Of a stretch of 64,000 nt of DNA, positions 8,104 to 17,681 are shown piece by piece (the stretch's first letter is position 1; each line of letters starts with the position of its first letter). Made by a program: the position numbers and the translations under genes. The DNA comes from Nocardia sp. NBC_00416 (GTDB taxonomy: Bacteria > Actinomycetota > Actinomycetes > Mycobacteriales > Mycobacteriaceae), in contig NZ_CP107932.1 in the NCBI RefSeq assembly GCF_036032445.1, positions 3,908,501 through 3,972,500 on the forward strand. Direction: 5' to 3'. The notes below the pieces were generated by a model, which had not been told where the DNA came from, did not search any database, and saw nothing but the letters and a program-made list of their open reading frames with translations.

Positions 8104-8739
8104 ATGCGCACAACGGCCTTTGCCCGTCGACTCCTCACCTCCGTGGTCGTGACCGCGGCGGCCACCGTACTGTTCACCGGCCACGCGACCGCCGATCCCG
8201 CCGAGGTCGATTGGGCCGCGGCCACCCAGGGGCTCCGGGCCGCCGCCGCGGGCGATTCCGCCGCCGAGCGGGCAGTCGCCCGGCTGCTGGACGATCCCCG
8301 GGTCGCCGGCGCGTCGCGGGAGGCGGCGCTGCCGGCGCAGCCGTTCCAGATTCCGGCGGAATCGAACGTCGGCCGGGGTGGCGCGCCGGGGCTCTACGGA
8401 TCCGGGCTGTCGCTGAACATCGACGGCTTCCGGTTCGGATTCTTCGGCGGCCCGGGAACCATCGCGCCCAACCAGACCGGGGCCCGGCTCGACGTCGTAT
8501 GGCTGAATCTCAACAACGGCCGCAGCGGTATGGAGCAGCTGACCGAGCACATGGACGTCATCGCCGACACCACCATCCGCACCAGGGTGATCGATCCCGG
8601 TCCGGGCATGGTCGTGGCCGCGGTGTACGGCAGCCTGTGGCACCGGTGGCCGGTGCCGGTGAGCGCCGAGCATCCGGACGGGTTCCAGTACGTGCGCGGG
8701 GATATCACCATGCCGTCGATGGGGTCGGTCGCCAACTGA
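8104..8739 (+). CDS. Secreted protein of unknown function
   Basis: 211-residue protein with a clear Sec signal peptide: basic MRTTAFARRLL, a hydrophobic stretch to about residue 25 and an AxA-like site in GHATADPAEV. The mature part is soluble, with SLNIDGFRFGFFGGPGTIAPNQTG and the repeat-poor tail DGFQYVRGDITMPSMGSVAN. It has no cysteines in the mature region and no catalytic motif I recognise. The start is set by AAGGAG at 8091-8096, 7 bases before the ATG. It looks like one of the lineage-specific exported proteins common in Nocardia and mycobacteria. It is followed by its own spacer, so it is probably monocistronic. Confidence 0.78.
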   Translation: MRTTAFARRLLTSVVVTAAATVLFTGHATADPAEVDWAAATQGLRAAAAGDSAAERAVARLLDDPRVAGASREAALPAQPFQIPAESNVGRGGAPGLYGSGLSLNIDGFRFGFFGGPGTIAPNQTGARLDVVWLNLNNGRSGMEQLTEHMDVIADTTIRTRVIDPGPGMVVAAVYGSLWHRWPVPVSAEHPDGFQYVRGDITMPSMGSVAN

Positions 8740-8945
8740 GCCGATAGACGCTGGTCGGGCCGCGGCGACGTGTCGAATATTCGACATTCCGCCGCGGCGT
8801 ACCAATCGCCGGAGGCTCCGGAAGTGTCTTTTTTGTCCGGAGCGTACGTTGTGAGCGGACGCACTTTCACTGCTACGGTGAGCCCCGGTATGCCGTTCGG
8901 AATCGCTAGGTCGAGTACCGACGCGAGAATCTGTGGAGGTGTTCG

Positions 8946-10568
8946 ATGGTGAATCTGGCGCACACGCTGGAAGTGATCAAGGCATACGGGCTCTTGCAGT
9001 CCAGTGGATTCATCGATCTGAAGAATCCGGGGGAAACCCTGCGGACGCTGAAGGATTCCAAGACCTACATCCCGCAGGCCACCCTGAACATGCACTCCGC
9101 GCGAATCGCGCCGGAAGCGCCCGGGCTGGCCGACGAACGCGGCGAGCTGACCTATCGGGAAATCGACGAACAGTCGACCAAGATCGCCCACGGACTGCGC
9201 GACTCGGGGATCACCGAGGGCACCGTGATCGGCATCCTGGCCCGTGACCACCGCGGCCTGATCCTGTCCATGGCGGCCGCCGGAAAACTCGGCGTGAAGA
9301 TCGCCCTGATGAACACCGGTTTCGCCAAACCGCAGTTCGCCGAGGTGTGCGAACGCGAAGGCGTGAAGGCGGTACTGCACGACAGCGAGTTCCTCGGCCT
9401 GCTCGACGCCCTGCCCGCCGATATGCCGCGGTTCCTCACCTGGGTCGACGAGGGTGCCGAATTGCCCGAGGGCGCAAGGACTCTGGACGATCTGATCGCC
9501 GGCAACGGCACCGGGCCGCTGCCGGTCCCCGCCAAGCCGGGCGGATTCATCATCCTCACCAGCGGCACCACCGGCCTGCCGAAGGGCGCCCCGCGTGAGA
9601 AGGCCAGCCCTCTTGCCACCGCGCAGTTCCTCGACCGGATGCCCTTCCCCAAACGCAGCACCGTCGTCATCGTCTCGCCGATCTTCCACAGCACCGGCCT
9701 GGGCACCTACCTGGTGAGCATCGGACTGACCAACAAGATCGTCATGCGGCGCCGGTTCGACGCCGAGGCCACGCTGAAGATGGTCTCCGATCACAAGGCC
9801 GAACTGCTGGTCGCGGTACCCACGATGCTGCACCGGATGGTGGAGTTGCCCGAAGAGGTCCGCGCGAAGTACGACACGTCCTCCCTGAAAGGCATCATCC
9901 TGGCGGGCTCGGCGCTGTCCCCGGAACTGAGCGTCAAGGCGACCGAGGTGTTCGGGCCCGTGCTCTACAACCTCTACGGCTCCACCGAGGTCGCCATCGC
10001 CACCGTGGCCCAGCCGGCCGATCTGGCGAAGGCGCCCGGCACCGTCGGCCGCCCCCCGCTCACCTGCGATGTCCGCCTCTACGACGACAACGACAAGGCG
10101 GTGACCGCGAAGGACGTCACCGCGCGGATCTTCGTCCGCAGCGGCGCCCCCTTCGAGGGGTACACCGACGGCCGGCACAAACAGATCATCGACGGCTACA
10201 TGTCCAGCGGCGATGTCGGGCACTTCACCGAGGACGGCCTGCTCATGGTGGACGGCCGTGACGACGACATGATCGTCTCCGGCGGCGAGAACGTCTTCCC
10301 GCTCGAGGTGGAGAACCTGCTGCTCGAACGCGACGATATCTTCGATGTGGCCGTGGTCGGCGTGGACGATGTGGAGTTCGGCAAACGGCTGCGCGCGTTC
10401 GTCGTCCCCGAACCAGGACATACCCCGGACGTGGACGAGATCAAGACCTACGTCAAGGAGAACCTCGCCCGGTACAAAGTGCCGCGCGAGGTCGTCTTCC
10501 TCGACGATCTGCCGCGTAACCCGACCGGCAAACTGCTGCGCCGGGTGCTGGTGGAATACGAGGTCTGA
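8946..10568 (+). CDS. Acyl-CoA synthetase (FadD12-like AMP-dependent ligase)
   Basis: ANL-superfamily enzyme (540 residues) that activates a carboxylic acid as acyl-AMP and then transfers it to CoA. Key motifs in order: P-loop ILTSGTTGLPKG (about 201-212), YGSTE (about 346-350), the aspartate hinge region SSGDVGHFTEDGLLMVDGRDDDMI (about 419-442), GGENVFPLEVE, and the C-terminal catalytic lysine in PRNPTGKLLRR. The ATG at 8946 follows GGAGG with good spacing. Length and N-terminus resemble M. tuberculosis FadD12, but I cannot assign a substrate. A close paralogue follows after a terminator, so the two are separately transcribed duplicates rather than one operon. Confidence 0.88.
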   Translation: MVNLAHTLEVIKAYGLLQSSGFIDLKNPGETLRTLKDSKTYIPQATLNMHSARIAPEAPGLADERGELTYREIDEQSTKIAHGLRDSGITEGTVIGILARDHRGLILSMAAAGKLGVKIALMNTGFAKPQFAEVCEREGVKAVLHDSEFLGLLDALPADMPRFLTWVDEGAELPEGARTLDDLIAGNGTGPLPVPAKPGGFIILTSGTTGLPKGAPREKASPLATAQFLDRMPFPKRSTVVIVSPIFHSTGLGTYLVSIGLTNKIVMRRRFDAEATLKMVSDHKAELLVAVPTMLHRMVELPEEVRAKYDTSSLKGIILAGSALSPELSVKATEVFGPVLYNLYGSTEVAIATVAQPADLAKAPGTVGRPPLTCDVRLYDDNDKAVTAKDVTARIFVRSGAPFEGYTDGRHKQIIDGYMSSGDVGHFTEDGLLMVDGRDDDMIVSGGENVFPLEVENLLLERDDIFDVAVVGVDDVEFGKRLRAFVVPEPGHTPDVDEIKTYVKENLARYKVPREVVFLDDLPRNPTGKLLRRVLVEYEV

Positions 10569-10585
10569 CAACACCTCTCGACACC

Positions 10586-10620
10586 GAAACCGGGACTTCT
10601 CACAGGAGTGTCCCGGTTTC
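10586..10620 (+). terminator. Hairpin terminator between the two acyl-CoA synthetase genes
   Basis: A perfect 11-bp stem, GAAACCGGGAC (10586-10596) with GTCCCGGTTTC (10610-10620), and a 13-base loop, 17 bases after the stop. No U-tract. Confidence 0.7.
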
Positions 10621-10740
10621 ACTACTGTCCGGGACAATCGACGCGGCAGTCGTATCCGGGGTTGCTAGGGTTGGCACAGCACTGGAGCTCGAAGAGGTAG
10701 ACCGCCGGTTCCGGCGGTGCACCGCGGAAGGTTGTCGCCG

Positions 10741-12387
10741 ATGACGCTGTCGTTGCCCGGACCCGTTCGCAAGGTCGGCGATATCGCCTCGGCCGTGAAC
10801 GTGATGCGCAGACGCGGGCTCTTCGATCCGCTGCGGCTCGACCACGCGATCCGGTCGATGAGCAATGCGTCCAAGTACGGGCCGTTCGCCGGTGTGGTCA
10901 TGCATGCCGCGCAGACCCGGCCCGACTCCCCCGCCATCGTCGACGAACTGGGCGAATTCACCTTTCGCCAGCTCGACGAACGATCGAACGCGTTCGCCCG
11001 CGGCCTCGGCGAACTCGGGCTACGCGGCGGTGATGTGGTGGCGATCCTGGCCCGCGATCACCGCGGGATGGTGCTGAGCATGCTGGCCGCCGGCAAACTG
11101 GGACTGCGCGCGGTCCTGATGAACACCGGGTTCGCCAAACCGCAGCTCGCGGATGTCGCCGAACGCGAGAAGATCAAAGCGGTGCTGCACGACAGCGAGT
11201 TCTTCGATCTGATGAGCGCCATCCCGCAGGACATCCCGCGGATCCTCACCTGGGTCGACGAATCCGATCACGCGGATCCCGCGATTCCGACGGTCGAATC
11301 GGTGTGCGCCGGGCAGTCCACCGCGCCCCCGGCCGCGCCGGCCAAGCCGGGCGGCACGGTCATCCTGACCAGTGGCACCACCGGGACCCCGAAGGGCGCC
11401 CCGCGGGACAAGGTGAGCCCCTTCATGAGCGCCCAGTTCATCGACCGGGTGCCGCTACCGGCCGACGGCACCATGGTGATGGCCGCGCCCATCTTCCACG
11501 GCACCGGACTGTCCCAGTTCTCGCTCGGCCTGGGCCTGGGCAACCGGGTGATCTTCCAGCAGCGTCGTTTCGATCCCGAGCTCACCCTGGCGAATATCGC
11601 TCGCTACCGGGCCGATTCGCTGGTCGTGGTGCCCACCATGCTGCAACGCATCCTCGATCAGCCCAAGGAGGTGCTGGACCGCTACGACGTCTCCTCGATC
11701 CGGGTGATCTTCGCGGCCGGCTCGGCGATCCAACCGGATGTGGTGGTGCGCACCGGCGCGCATTTCGGCGATGTGCTGTACAACCTGTACGGCTCCACCG
11801 AATGCGCGGTGATCACCGTCGCGACGCCGCGCGAACTGCGGAAGTCGCCGACCACCGCGGGCCGGGCGCCGGTCGGCGTACGGATCGCCCTCTACGACGA
11901 GAACCGCGCGCGGATCACCGAACCGAATGTGACCGGCACGATCTTCATCGACAACCCGCACGCCTTCAAGGGCTACACCGACGGCCGCACCAAGGAGACC
12001 GTGAACGGGATGATGTCCAGCGGTGATGTCGGGCATCTGGACGAGGAAGGCCTGCTGTTCATCGACGGCCGCGACGACGACATGATCGTCTCCGGTGGCG
12101 AGAACGTCTTCCCGCAGGAGGTAGAGCACCTGATCTCGCAGCGACCCGATGTCCTGGAGGCCGCGGTGGTCGGGGTGGACGACCGGGATTTCGGTAAGCG
12201 GCTACGCGCGGTGGTGGTTCCGGGCCCGGAATCGAAACGGGACGCCCAGGAGATCAAGGACTACGTCAAAGCCAACCTGGCCCGCTACAAGGTCCCCCGC
12301 GAGGTCGTCTTCCTCGACGAACTGCCGCGCAACGCGACCGGAAAACTGCTGCGCAAACCACTGACGGAAATGGACACCGGGAGCTGA
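10741..12387 (+). CDS. Acyl-CoA synthetase, second paralogue (FadD12-like)
   Basis: 548-residue AMP-dependent acyl-CoA ligase, collinear with the preceding synthetase and clearly its paralogue: shared blocks include LARDHRG, LMNTGFAKPQ, AVLHDSEF, TSGTTG.PKGAPR, NLYGSTE, GRDDDMIVSGGENVFP and the C-terminal PREVVFLD.LPRN.TGKLLR. The N-terminus differs (MTLSLPGPVRKVGDIASAVNVMRRRG), which may reflect a different substrate or partner. I used ATG 10741; the ribosome binding site is weak (GGAAGG, about 6-11 bases upstream). The same lysine and P-loop residues are present, so the enzyme should be active. An 8-bp hairpin follows the gene. Confidence 0.87.
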   Translation: MTLSLPGPVRKVGDIASAVNVMRRRGLFDPLRLDHAIRSMSNASKYGPFAGVVMHAAQTRPDSPAIVDELGEFTFRQLDERSNAFARGLGELGLRGGDVVAILARDHRGMVLSMLAAGKLGLRAVLMNTGFAKPQLADVAEREKIKAVLHDSEFFDLMSAIPQDIPRILTWVDESDHADPAIPTVESVCAGQSTAPPAAPAKPGGTVILTSGTTGTPKGAPRDKVSPFMSAQFIDRVPLPADGTMVMAAPIFHGTGLSQFSLGLGLGNRVIFQQRRFDPELTLANIARYRADSLVVVPTMLQRILDQPKEVLDRYDVSSIRVIFAAGSAIQPDVVVRTGAHFGDVLYNLYGSTECAVITVATPRELRKSPTTAGRAPVGVRIALYDENRARITEPNVTGTIFIDNPHAFKGYTDGRTKETVNGMMSSGDVGHLDEEGLLFIDGRDDDMIVSGGENVFPQEVEHLISQRPDVLEAAVVGVDDRDFGKRLRAVVVPGPESKRDAQEIKDYVKANLARYKVPREVVFLDELPRNATGKLLRKPLTEMDTGS

Positions 12388-12394
12388 TCTCCGG

Positions 12395-12424
12395 TCGGCG
12401 GCGGGCCCGCTCGTCTGCCGCCGA
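12395..12424 (+). terminator. Hairpin terminator after the second acyl-CoA synthetase
   Basis: TCGGCGGC (12395-12402) pairs perfectly with GCCGCCGA (12417-12424) around a 14-base loop, immediately after the stop codon. No U-tract. Confidence 0.45.
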
Positions 12425-12462
12425 GGTCAACGGGTTCGCCGCGGGCGGCGCTGCCGGTCCGA

Positions 12463-12468
12463 TATCAT
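12463..12468 (+). promoter_or_regulatory. -10 element for leaderless membrane-protein gene
   Basis: TATCAT, six bases upstream of the GTG start at 12475, with no Shine-Dalgarno sequence; the spacing is that of a leaderless transcript. Confidence 0.5.
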
Positions 12469-12474
12469 CCCGGA

Positions 12475-13038
12475 GTGCGTATCAGGTTCGGCTCCACCCA
12501 CGCGGTGGACCATCGCGGCGCCGATCGCGTCCGCGGTGCGGCGGCCGGCCTGATCTCGGGAACCGTATCGGTGGCCGCCCACGGCTGGGCGGCCGGTGCC
12601 GGTCCGCCCGACGGCACCGCGATCGTACTGCTCGGCCTCGCGTCGGCGGCGGTGGGCGCGCTCGTCACCGGGTTGCGCCCGCTGCGCACCGGCACCGGCG
12701 GCCTCGCCGCGGCACTGCTGGCCGGACAGTTACTGGGCCACATCTGCCTGGGGTGGGGTTCCGGCCATCTGCACCACGGTGATCTACAGCTGACCCCCGC
12801 CATGATCGTGGCGCATTTCCTCGTCGCCTGCGCCGCCGCGATCATCGTGCGCGGCGCCGAGTTCGCCTATCGGGTCGCCACGGCTGCCCTGTCCCGGCTG
12901 GTGCCGGTCGCGGCGCGCGCATCCGCCGTCGCCGACCGGTCCCCGCTGCGGACAACGCACCGGGACCGGATCATCGCCCGGATCTTCGCCTCCGATACCG
13001 GCCGCACCCGCGCACCGCCGCGCGCCGTCCTGGTCTGA
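12475..13038 (+). CDS. Polytopic membrane protein next to a PepSY protein
   Basis: 187-residue protein with about four hydrophobic segments (near residues 23-42, 49-64, 76-94 and 103-123) and a basic, Arg-rich C-terminal tail inside the cell. The loop WGSGHLHHGDLQLTP carries several histidines between helices, which could contact a metal ion. I do not recognise a named family. It precedes a PepSY-type membrane protein on the same strand by 186 bases; in actinobacteria such pairs are sometimes linked to copper or iron homeostasis, but nothing here proves that. The GTG start is supported by a -10 box six bases upstream and by the absence of any other start near the first helix. Confidence 0.65.
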   Translation: MRIRFGSTHAVDHRGADRVRGAAAGLISGTVSVAAHGWAAGAGPPDGTAIVLLGLASAAVGALVTGLRPLRTGTGGLAAALLAGQLLGHICLGWGSGHLHHGDLQLTPAMIVAHFLVACAAAIIVRGAEFAYRVATAALSRLVPVAARASAVADRSPLRTTHRDRIIARIFASDTGRTRAPPRAVLV

Positions 13039-13224
13039 TCTTCCCACCCGGCTGTCCCGGCCGGGCGCCGTGCGTCGCTGTGGTGACCGCACTCGCCGGC
13101 GCCCGCGGTACCGCATCCGGGTTCCTTCTCGCGGCGACCCGTGTCATCGGTGCGCGCCGCGTCTCCGCGCACCCCACCGCAGGCGGCGGGGCGCCGGACC
13201 CAGTACAGGACGCAGGTAACAACC

Positions 13225-14682
13225 ATGAGTACCACCGAGGTCCCCGCGGCGGCCGGCGATGCCGCCGCGGCGACCACCACCCGACCACCGACGACACGGC
13301 CGAGTGGCGGCGCGTTCCGCGCGCTCGCACTGCGGTTGCACTTCTACGCCGGGCTCTTCGTGGGCCCGTTTCTGCTGATAGCCGCTGTGACCGGCGGGCT
13401 CTACGCCGTCTCGCCCGCTATCGAATCATTCGTGAACCGGGATCTGCTCTATGTGGATTCCCAGGGTCCCGATCGGCCGCTGGCCGAGCAGGTGAACGCC
13501 GGCGTCGCGACCCGGCCGGACCTTTCTCTGGTAGCGGTGTCACCGGCCCCCGCACCGGGTGAGACCACGCGGGTGCTGTTCAGCGATCCCACTCTCGGGG
13601 AATCCGAGCGACGTGCGGTGTTCGTCGATCCGGCCACCGCGCGTCCGGTGGGCGAATCGGTGGTGTACGGCAGTTCCGGTGCGCTGCCCTTCCGCGCGTG
13701 GGTCTCCCAGATACACCGCCATCTGCACCTCGGTGACCCGGGACGCCTGTACTCCGAACTGGCGGCCTCGTGGCTGTGGCTGATCGCGCTGGCCGGGCTG
13801 GCACTGTGGATCCGGCGGGTGTTCGCCCGCCGACAGCGTAATTCGGCGGGCCGGCTGTTCGTGCCGAATGTCGCGCGGACCCACCGGGAACGTCGGCTGA
13901 ACTGGCACGCTGTGGTCGGCGTGTGGATTCTTCCCGTGGCGCTCCTGCTGTCGGTCACCGGGCTGACCTGGTCCACGTACGCGGGCGAGAACATCGAACA
14001 CCTTCGGGAGAATCTCAGCTGGACCACCCCGGTGATCGATACCGCGCTCCCCGGTGCCGCGGCTCCCGCGGATTCCGGGCACGCCGATCACCATGCCGGG
14101 CATACCGCGATCCATACGGTTCCGGCCGACCGGATTCGGCAACTGGACCGGGTGCTCGCCGTCGCCCGCGACGCGGGCGTCACCCAACCGGCCGAGATCT
14201 CGGTACCGGCGGCCGACGGCATCGCGTTCGAGGTCAAGGAACGGCGGCTGCCGGGGACCCTCACCGTCGACTCGGTGGCGGTGGACGGGCCCACCGGTAC
14301 GATCACCGCCCGTCTCCCTTACGCCGACTGGCCGTTCATGGCCAAAATGGCCAACTGGGGAATCCAGCTCCATATGGGTCTGATGTTCGGTCTGCTCAAC
14401 CAATTACTGCTGCTGGCTGCGGCGATCGGACTGGTCACGGTGATCGTGCGCGGATACCTGATGTGGTGGGCGCGCAGGCCTGCGGGGGCGTCCGGAGTGC
14501 TCGCGGTCGGCAAGCCGCCGCGCCGAGGTGCGTTGCGCCGCTCGGCGGCCCTCGCGGTGCCGGCGGTGGCGGCGGCCGCACTGATCGGCTGGTTCGCTCC
14601 GGTATTCGGCCTGAGCCTGCTCGCCTTCCTACTGGTCGACCTGCTCATCGGCGTGCTGCGCCGCGGCCGCCCGGCTGTCTGA
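13225..14682 (+). CDS. PepSY-associated TM helix protein
   Basis: 485-residue integral membrane protein of the PepSY-TM family (often called iron-regulated or reductase-like). It has four main helices: about residues 40-66 following LALRLHFYAGLFVGPF, about 180-200, about 233-255 and 395-425, plus a C-terminal hydrophobic pair near 445-475. Histidines typical of heme-coordinating PepSY-TM proteins are present (HFYAG, IHRHLHLGDPGR, NWHAVVGVW, LHMGLMFG). A His-rich extracellular stretch, GHADHHAGH, near residue 290 could bind copper or iron. The ATG at 13225 has a modest GCAGG site. Family members may move electrons across the membrane; the exact role is unproven. It converges with galK over a shared terminator. 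Confidence 0.78.
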   Translation: MSTTEVPAAAGDAAAATTTRPPTTRPSGGAFRALALRLHFYAGLFVGPFLLIAAVTGGLYAVSPAIESFVNRDLLYVDSQGPDRPLAEQVNAGVATRPDLSLVAVSPAPAPGETTRVLFSDPTLGESERRAVFVDPATARPVGESVVYGSSGALPFRAWVSQIHRHLHLGDPGRLYSELAASWLWLIALAGLALWIRRVFARRQRNSAGRLFVPNVARTHRERRLNWHAVVGVWILPVALLLSVTGLTWSTYAGENIEHLRENLSWTTPVIDTALPGAAAPADSGHADHHAGHTAIHTVPADRIRQLDRVLAVARDAGVTQPAEISVPAADGIAFEVKERRLPGTLTVDSVAVDGPTGTITARLPYADWPFMAKMANWGIQLHMGLMFGLLNQLLLLAAAIGLVTVIVRGYLMWWARRPAGASGVLAVGKPPRRGALRRSAALAVPAVAAAALIGWFAPVFGLSLLAFLLVDLLIGVLRRGRPAV

Positions 14683-14704
14683 GGTACCCAGCCGCCTCGC
14701 CCGT

Positions 14705-14739
14705 GGAGCCGGACCGACTCACTCGATCGGTCCGGCTCC
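14705..14739. terminator. Bidirectional terminator between the PepSY gene and galK
   Basis: Perfect 13-bp stem, GGAGCCGGACCGA (14705-14717) with TCGGTCCGGCTCC (14727-14739), loop of 9 bases. It covers the galK stop codon and its last codons, so it serves both converging genes. Confidence 0.75.
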
Positions 14740-15861
14740 CGGCGCCGCGACGGCCTCGAAGGTCCGCGAATCGCGAAAACCCTTACTGGCGAGCCTTTTC
14801 TGCACCTCATCCTGGACACGTGCGGCGGCGCCGATATCGACGAGCGCGATGATGCTGCCCCCGAATCCGCCCCCGACCATCCGCGAACCGTGCGCGCCGG
14901 CCGCGCGGGCCGCCGCCACCGCGGCGTCGAGAACATCGGTGGACACCTCGAAATCGTCGCGCAGGGAGTCGTGCCCGGCGTTCAACAGCGGTCCCGTCTC
15001 CCGCGGGTCGGCACCGGCCCGCAGCAGCGCGGCCACCGTCCGTACCCGCTCGTTCTCGGTCACCACATGCCGCGCCCGCCGGTACAGCACCGGGTCGCTC
15101 AGCCGCGACAATTCGTCGATATCGTCGATGTCACGCAGTGAGTCCACGCCGAGGGACCGCGCGGCGGCAGCGCATTCGGCGCGTCGGGTCCGGTATCCGC
15201 CCGCGGCGTGGTCGTGGGTCTGACCGGTGTCGATCACCAGCAGCCGCAGTCCGGTGGCGGCGAGATCGAACGGGATCTGCTCGAAACCACCCGTTTCGGC
15301 GGCGCCGAACGCCCGCACATCCAGGAAGAGGGCGTGCCCCTCGGTACACAGGATGGAGGCGGCGTGGTCGAGGATGCCGGTGGGAGCGCCGACGTAATCG
15401 TTCTCGGCGGCGCGGGCGATATCGATCAGTTCCCGGTCACCGACGGCGGCGGCGCACAGATCCCGCACCGCCACCGCGGCGGCGCAGCACAGCGCGGCCG
15501 ACGACGACAGCCCGGCCCCGGCTGGGACGGCGCCGTCGAAAACCATTTCCAGGCCCTCGATCCGGTGACCGCGGCGCCCGAACTCCGCCACGACGCCGAG
15601 CGGGTAGCGCGCCCAGCTCGGCACCAGATCCCGCTCGGCGGCCAGCGCCCGCGCCGGTAACCGCACCGGTTCGTGCGGACGCTGCCGTGAGCTCACCCGC
15701 ACCAGGTCGTCGGTGTGCCGGAAGCCCTCGCAGGCGACCGCCAGCGGGATCGCGATGGGCAGGACGAATCCGTCGTTGTAGTCGGTGTGTTCACCGATCA
15801 GGTTGACCCGGCCCGGCGCCGACCACCGGCGCACGCCCGTGCTCTCCTCGCGTTCAGTCAC
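14719..15861 (-). CDS. galK: Galactokinase
   Basis: GHMP-family kinase that phosphorylates galactose at C1 (Leloir pathway). The 380-residue protein has all three family motifs: the galactokinase signature GRVNLIGEHTDYNDG near the N-terminus, the ATP loop PAGAGLSSSAAL (about 108-119), and the C-terminal GGGFGGS (about 328-334). Start: GTG at 15861 reading VTEREES; a TACGGT -10 box lies six bases upstream with no ribosome binding site, suggesting a leaderless mRNA. Longer upstream starts would add residues unlike the family. Mycobacterial galK normally follows galT; here galT is not adjacent and galK stands alone, divergent from the diguanylate cyclase. Confidence 0.92.
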   Translation of the reverse strand: MTEREESTGVRRWSAPGRVNLIGEHTDYNDGFVLPIAIPLAVACEGFRHTDDLVRVSSRQRPHEPVRLPARALAAERDLVPSWARYPLGVVAEFGRRGHRIEGLEMVFDGAVPAGAGLSSSAALCCAAAVAVRDLCAAAVGDRELIDIARAAENDYVGAPTGILDHAASILCTEGHALFLDVRAFGAAETGGFEQIPFDLAATGLRLLVIDTGQTHDHAAGGYRTRRAECAAAARSLGVDSLRDIDDIDELSRLSDPVLYRRARHVVTENERVRTVAALLRAGADPRETGPLLNAGHDSLRDDFEVSTDVLDAAVAAARAAGAHGSRMVGGGFGGSIIALVDIGAAARVQDEVQKRLASKGFRDSRTFEAVAAPGAGPIE

Positions 15862-15867
15862 CAGACC

Positions 15868-15873
15868 ACCGTA
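15868..15873 (-). promoter_or_regulatory. -10 element for leaderless galK
   Basis: TACGGT on the minus strand, six bases before the GTG start; no Shine-Dalgarno sequence intervenes. Confidence 0.5.
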
Positions 15874-16160
15874 CGAGCCGCCGGAGTCCGCGAGCGGTCG
15901 CGGCGCCAGCATCGGGACAGCTGTTACGACGTTGTTGCGCCAAGACAGCGACAAATTCGGCACTGCGTGTCATCATCGGATCCATAGTCCAGGTTTTGGT
16001 GGGCCGACCAGTAGCGCGATCGGCTCGGACATCCCCTCGTACAGGAACACTCGGTTTCGTCAGCCGCCGCTCGATGGGCAGGTAGAGCACGACAGACAAG
16101 GATTCCAGATCTACGAAGCGGCTCGATTTCACCGGGAATGGAGCGATCAAAGGGGGGCTG

Positions 16161-17681
16161 ATGATCATCAGCGAACCACAGGGAGCAGGGCGGCAGGGCA
16201 TCCACCGGATACGTTGCGGTGCACTATTTTCCGTGATGGTGGGTTCACCGCTCCTGGTACACCTGGTCCTCGGGTCACATCTGTTGTCCTTGCTGATCAC
16301 GCTTCTCGCGGCGATCGGCACGGTGGTCATGATCGGTTTCGGCCTGCACCGGCACCGACCGGCGCAGCCGCTGCCGTGGTACCTGCTGGGCGCCGCCGCC
16401 CTCCCTTTCGCGACCGGCACCGTCCTACGGGAACTGACCACCTACGCGTCCACCCCTCTCGACGAGATCTGCACACTCACCGGCTACCTGGCCACCGGTC
16501 TCGCGGCGCTGCTGTGGTTGCGACCGCGCCGGGCTCGCGCGCACCCGGATGTGTTCCTGGACTCGGCACTGATCGGTCTCGGCGCGCTGCTGGCGTCCTG
16601 GATCTTCCTCATCGCACCGGTTTTGCACACGGGTACGGGCGCCGCGACCACGATCACCGCGGTGATCCTTCCGGTCTGTGATGCCCTGATGCTCACACTG
16701 CTGGCGCAATCGGTGGCCACCTCGGGCCGGTCGGAAACCTCGCTGCGCCTGCTGCACATCGCCCTGGCGGGTGCGCTGGTGACCGATCTCGGCTACCGGC
16801 TGGCCGCCGCCGGGACGCTCGCGACCGATCCGGATGTCCTGGTGCTGCCGCTGATCGGCGCGTATCTGGCCGTCGGCGCGGCCGCCCTGCACCCGACCAT
16901 GTCGACACTGGGCGCGCCGCGTTCGATCCGGCTGGACCATTCACGCCAGCGGGCCAGTGTCATCGCGGTCGCCCTGGTGGTGTCGTCGCTGGTGCCGATG
17001 GCCCGCGCACCGCTCAGCCCACTCGACCAGATCATCGTCTCCACGATGCTGGCACTGCTGCTCATCGGACTGCTGATCCGCAGCGAACGCGCGATCGGCC
17101 GTAGTGCGCGCAGCGAACGACGCGCACGCTACCAGGCCGACCACGATCCACTCACCGGTCTGCTCAGTCGGTCCGCGCTGCTGCGCGTGCTGCATCGCGA
17201 CCACCGGGATTGGGCCGAACGTCCGCTCTGTCTGCTGTTCATCGATCTCGACGAGTTCAAGGCGATCAACGACAGTTACGGTCACACCGTGGGCGACGAG
17301 TTGATCGCCGAAGCGGCCGAACGGATTCGCACCGCGGTGCGCCGTGACGACGTGGTGGCCCGGTACGGCGGGGACGAGTTCATCGTCCTGGCACCGCTGG
17401 ACCGCACCGAAGCGACCAAAATGGCCGAACGCCTGCTCGGCGTGTTCATGAAGCCCTTCCAGCTCAGCACCGGTGAGGTACCGCTGACCGCCAGTATCGG
17501 CCTGGCATGCGGCGGACCACGAGATATCGACGCCAGTATCTACGACCTCATCCGCGACGCGGACGCGGCGATGTATCTGGCGAAGCGGCGCGGATTCGGC
17601 TACATGTTCCACGACTCGATCCGGCACGCGCCGGCCGAGCCGATCCAGCACGGCTGGCGGCCGCGGGAAACCGCGGTCTGA
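16161..17681 (+). CDS. Membrane-bound diguanylate cyclase (GGDEF)
   Basis: 506-residue enzyme predicted to make cyclic di-GMP from two GTP. The N-terminal 300 residues form about eight to ten transmembrane helices with short loops, probably a sensory module. A basic linker (RSERAIGRSARSERRARYQ) leads into the GGDEF domain (DHDPLTGLLSRSALL, LLFIDLDEFKAINDSYGHTVGDEL). The active-site loop is intact (YGGDEF, about 401-406). Five residues before GGDEF is RRDD, an RxxD inhibitory site, so product feedback is expected. No EAL domain follows. The start at 16161 has a strong AAGGGGGG site. The stop codon sits inside a hairpin shared with the converging DUF6319-like gene. Confidence 0.93.
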   Translation: MIISEPQGAGRQGIHRIRCGALFSVMVGSPLLVHLVLGSHLLSLLITLLAAIGTVVMIGFGLHRHRPAQPLPWYLLGAAALPFATGTVLRELTTYASTPLDEICTLTGYLATGLAALLWLRPRRARAHPDVFLDSALIGLGALLASWIFLIAPVLHTGTGAATTITAVILPVCDALMLTLLAQSVATSGRSETSLRLLHIALAGALVTDLGYRLAAAGTLATDPDVLVLPLIGAYLAVGAAALHPTMSTLGAPRSIRLDHSRQRASVIAVALVVSSLVPMARAPLSPLDQIIVSTMLALLLIGLLIRSERAIGRSARSERRARYQADHDPLTGLLSRSALLRVLHRDHRDWAERPLCLLFIDLDEFKAINDSYGHTVGDELIAEAAERIRTAVRRDDVVARYGGDEFIVLAPLDRTEATKMAERLLGVFMKPFQLSTGEVPLTASIGLACGGPRDIDASIYDLIRDADAAMYLAKRRGFGYMFHDSIRHAPAEPIQHGWRPRETAV

